From Tricholoma matsutake (Eukaryota; Basidiomycota; Agaricomycetes; Agaricales; Tricholomataceae): a stretch of DNA of 64,000 nucleotides. A program made the position numbers and the translations under genes. Below are positions 61,798 through 64,000 of this stretch, one piece after another. The stretch covers positions 7,006,001 to 7,070,000 of the forward strand of contig AP026542.1 of NCBI GenBank assembly GCA_026075535.2, written 5' to 3'. Within the stretch, counting starts at the first letter, position 1. The number at the start of each line of letters is the position of its first letter. Below the pieces are notes generated by a model. It was not told where the DNA came from. It saw only the letters and a program-made list of their open reading frames with translations, and made no database searches.

Positions 61798-64000
61798 TCA
61801 CATACGACCAAAGTCCGTGACTTGAATGCGACGCGGTGCAGCAGTGTGCCATCGGTGGAATTCCTTGACTAACCGAGGGGCATTCACATCAGACTCTTCG
61901 ACCCATGAGTTCTCCTCATACCCATAACCCTTCCAATGCACCAAATACTGGAGTTTTCCTTGATGTAAATGGCTGTCCAAGATTGACTCGACTTCATATT
62001 GGGGTTCTCCCTCGATCACTGTAGGCAGTGGTGGTGGGTGTGAATGGCGTCCTGGGAATGGATCTGGGGGAGCTGGAAGGAGTTTGACAACATGGAAGAC
62101 TGGGTGGAGTTTGGACATGGAGGCTGGGAGGTGTAGATGATAGGCATGCGTTCCAACACATTTGACAATGGGGAAAGGTCCCAGGAAGCAATGAGTGAGT
62201 TTCTTGGATGGACTTGTAGTGGAGATGTCACTGGAGTCAAGATAAACTCGATCACCAACCTTGTACTGAGGGGTCGGAGAATGGCATTGGTTGTAAAAGC
62301 ATGCCATGTCATCCTTCACCTTTGCTAAGGCTGCCTTTGCCTCCTCCAAGCTATCCTGCATGCGTTCTGTGAACTCATTCACTGTCTCAATGTGTGAGGG
62401 AGTTTGGCAAGGTTCAAATCCCATGCGTGGATGCCATCCAGTGTCTAAGAGGAAAGGGGTCTGTTGAGTGGAAGCATGGACATGGTTGTTGTATCCGAAC
62501 TCGGCCAAGGGGAGAAGATCATCCCAATCGTCCTGGCATTCATTGACAAAGATGCAGATGTACTGCTCCAGTTCCTGGTTGACTCGCTCAGTCTGGCCAT
62601 CAGTTTGTGGGTGATAAGCAGTCAAAGCAAGGAGTTTGATCCCCAGGAGTTGGTACAGCTCGTGAGTGAACTCTGCCATTAACTGAGGGCCATGATCAGA
62701 GAGGAAAGCACCAGGAAGTCCATGTAATTTCCACACATGGTGGAGGTAGAGTCGGGTGGCACCCAGGGCACTGACAGTGGTGTGAGTGGGAATGAAGTGA
62801 GCACATTTCCCCACTGAATCAACTGTGCACATCACTGCATCAAACCCATTTGACTCTGGCAACTCCACCACAAAGTTGACGCTGACAACATCCCACCGAC
62901 TCTCTGGAACAGGAAGAGGGTGTAGCTCACTGATGGGTTTGCAACGAGGAACCTTGGTGCGTAAGCAAAGGTCACAAGTGTGACAATACTGACCAATGAG
63001 CCATGACATTTGTGGCCACCAATAATTCCGTGAGGTGAGCTCCAAGGTCTTCCAGCGTCCAGGATGACCAGCAATCTGTGAGTCATGGTGTTGGGATATG
63101 ATGCGCCGGCAAAGGTCTGGGTCATTGGGAATGTAGATGCGGTCCCTGAAATACAACAAGTCCTCTTTTTCAGCCCACTCAGCCACATGCAAGGAATCCT
63201 CAGTTCTTTAACAGCTCGGGCAACAACATCCTCATGTAAACTGCTACGGTTTGCACGACAAATGTCATGTAGGATGTCCCACTCCTCGCCCTGGGGTGCG
63301 ATGCCTTCCAGTGCCCAAATGGTGAACAGGTCTGGCTGCAACAACACAATGTTTTGGTTGTCATCACTGCCATCCCCATGGTCTGCATGTCGGGAGAGGG
63401 CATTGGTCTTCCCCATGCTGCGACCTGGATGGTGGTGCAAGGAGAAGTCGAATCTGGATAGATACAGGGACCAACGAGCTTGACAATGGTTCAATTTCTT
63501 GGCCGTCATAAAGTACTCGAGATTCTTGTGATCCATCCAAATTTCCACCTTGTGTTGGGCACCCTCAAGGAAGTGTCGCCACTCCTCAAGCGCATGCATT
63601 ATCGCCAACATCTCCTTGTCATGGATCTCGTAGTTTTGCTCTACAGCACTAAGGCTTTTGGAGTAGAACACAACAGGATGCCACTTCTGGTCCTCCAGAG
63701 ACTGCTGAGACAACATGGCACCCATCACAAAGTCAGAACTGTTGGCTTCTACACAAAAAGGATGTGAATTGTCAGCAAAGGTAAGGATGGGAGCGGAAGT
63801 GACCATCTCTTTAAGCCTTTCAAATGCCTCCTGTTGTGCATTATCCCACCTCCATGCCTCCTTTCCTGTCAAGTCAAACAGTGGTCGTGCATGATGTGAG
63901 AAATCCTTGATAAAATGCTGATAGAAATTGATGAAGCCCAGGAAAGACTGCACCTCTTTCTTGTTTGTGGGCATTGGCCAAGCTGTGACCCCATTCACCT
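61798..64000 (-). pseudogene. Ty3 pol: RT end, RNase H, integrase, chromodomain
   Basis: From the right edge: the RT thumb (SFLGFINFYQHFIKDFSHHA), RNase H (VEANSSDFVMGAMLSQQS, IHDKEMLAIMHALEEW, MDHKNLEYF), integrase zinc finger (HDSQIAGHPGRWKTLE ... CHTCDLC), core (SVNFVVELPES, LSDHGPQLMAEF, YHPQTDGQTERVNQELEQY), and a chromodomain (YEVESILDSHLHQGKLQYLV, HWKGYGYEENSWVEE). The frame shifts near 63190-63200, between ELRIP and HVAEW, so pol is broken. The first catalytic Asp of RNase H and of the integrase are Asn. Confidence 0.8.

Larger units (their letters stand above)
61060..64000 (-). mobile_element. Ty3/gypsy chromodomain element B, inserted in gag of A (partial)
   Basis: Element B runs minus. 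Read down from 64000 it has RT end, RNase H, integrase, a chromodomain, then a polypurine tract and the 3' LTR at 61759-61060. LTR B begins within the gag codons of element A, so B is inserted in A. Its 5' part and gag lie beyond the window, and the second copy of the target duplication cannot be checked. Confidence 0.85.

Overview
The window looks like nuclear DNA of a mushroom-forming basidiomycete (Agaricomycetes). The genes are dense and on both strands. They are cut by many 44-75 nt introns, mostly GT-AG with a few GC-AG. The conserved proteins are fungal/eukaryotic (SPA2, PEX1, TRAPPC11, HUB1, ZPR1, clathrin light chain, SPP2). The right end holds a LINE-like element and Ty3/gypsy chromodomain elements typical of this group. 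No rRNA, tRNA or CRISPR was seen. Exon joins were worked out by eye from splice sites and conserved protein sequence; coordinates given for a gene run from start to stop codon and include introns.

Layout: 1-2354 has no recognisable gene. 2355-12592 holds an Ams2/SPT21-like regulator (+), the Dsc ligase subunit DSC3 (+), the polarisome scaffold SPA2 (-) and the fatty-acid-elongation ketoreductase IFA38 (-). 12593-17133 is a gene-poor island of mobile-element remains: two long hairpin repeats, a 1.0 kb hAT-like element with terminal inverted repeats and an 8-bp target duplication, and gene relics. 17134-30543 holds an intact 11-exon aromatic amino-acid decarboxylase (+), PEX1 and TRAPPC11 (both -, 80 bp apart), HUB1 (-) and a multi-pass membrane protein (+). 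31678-45664 holds NADH pyrophosphatase, an orphan coiled-coil protein, MDL1, ZPR1 (all -), a monoacylglycerol lipase (+), clathrin light chain (-), GEP4, a small membrane protein and a PARG-like protein (+). 47114-57090 holds a tandem BTB pair (+), a small orphan (-), SPP2 (+), ISA2, a Rho GTPase and ketopantoate hydroxymethyltransferase (all -), and a frameshifted nuclear-type protein (+). 57300-64000 is a decayed LINE followed by two nested, opposite Ty3/gypsy copies.

The genes are housekeeping neighbours rather than one pathway. Themes recur: mitochondria (MDL1, ISA2, GEP4, PanB), peroxisome and NAD(H) turnover (PEX1, NADH pyrophosphatase), membrane traffic and polarity (TRAPPC11, clathrin light chain, SPA2, Rho) and splicing (HUB1, SPP2). 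The most interesting signal is that HUB1, whose product helps the spliceosome use unusual 5' splice sites, itself needs two GC-AG introns to be read. Other notable signals are the hAT-like element, the paired hairpins, and catalytic D-to-N changes with a CpG-decay signature in the Ty3 pol. No convincing previously undescribed multi-gene system was found.
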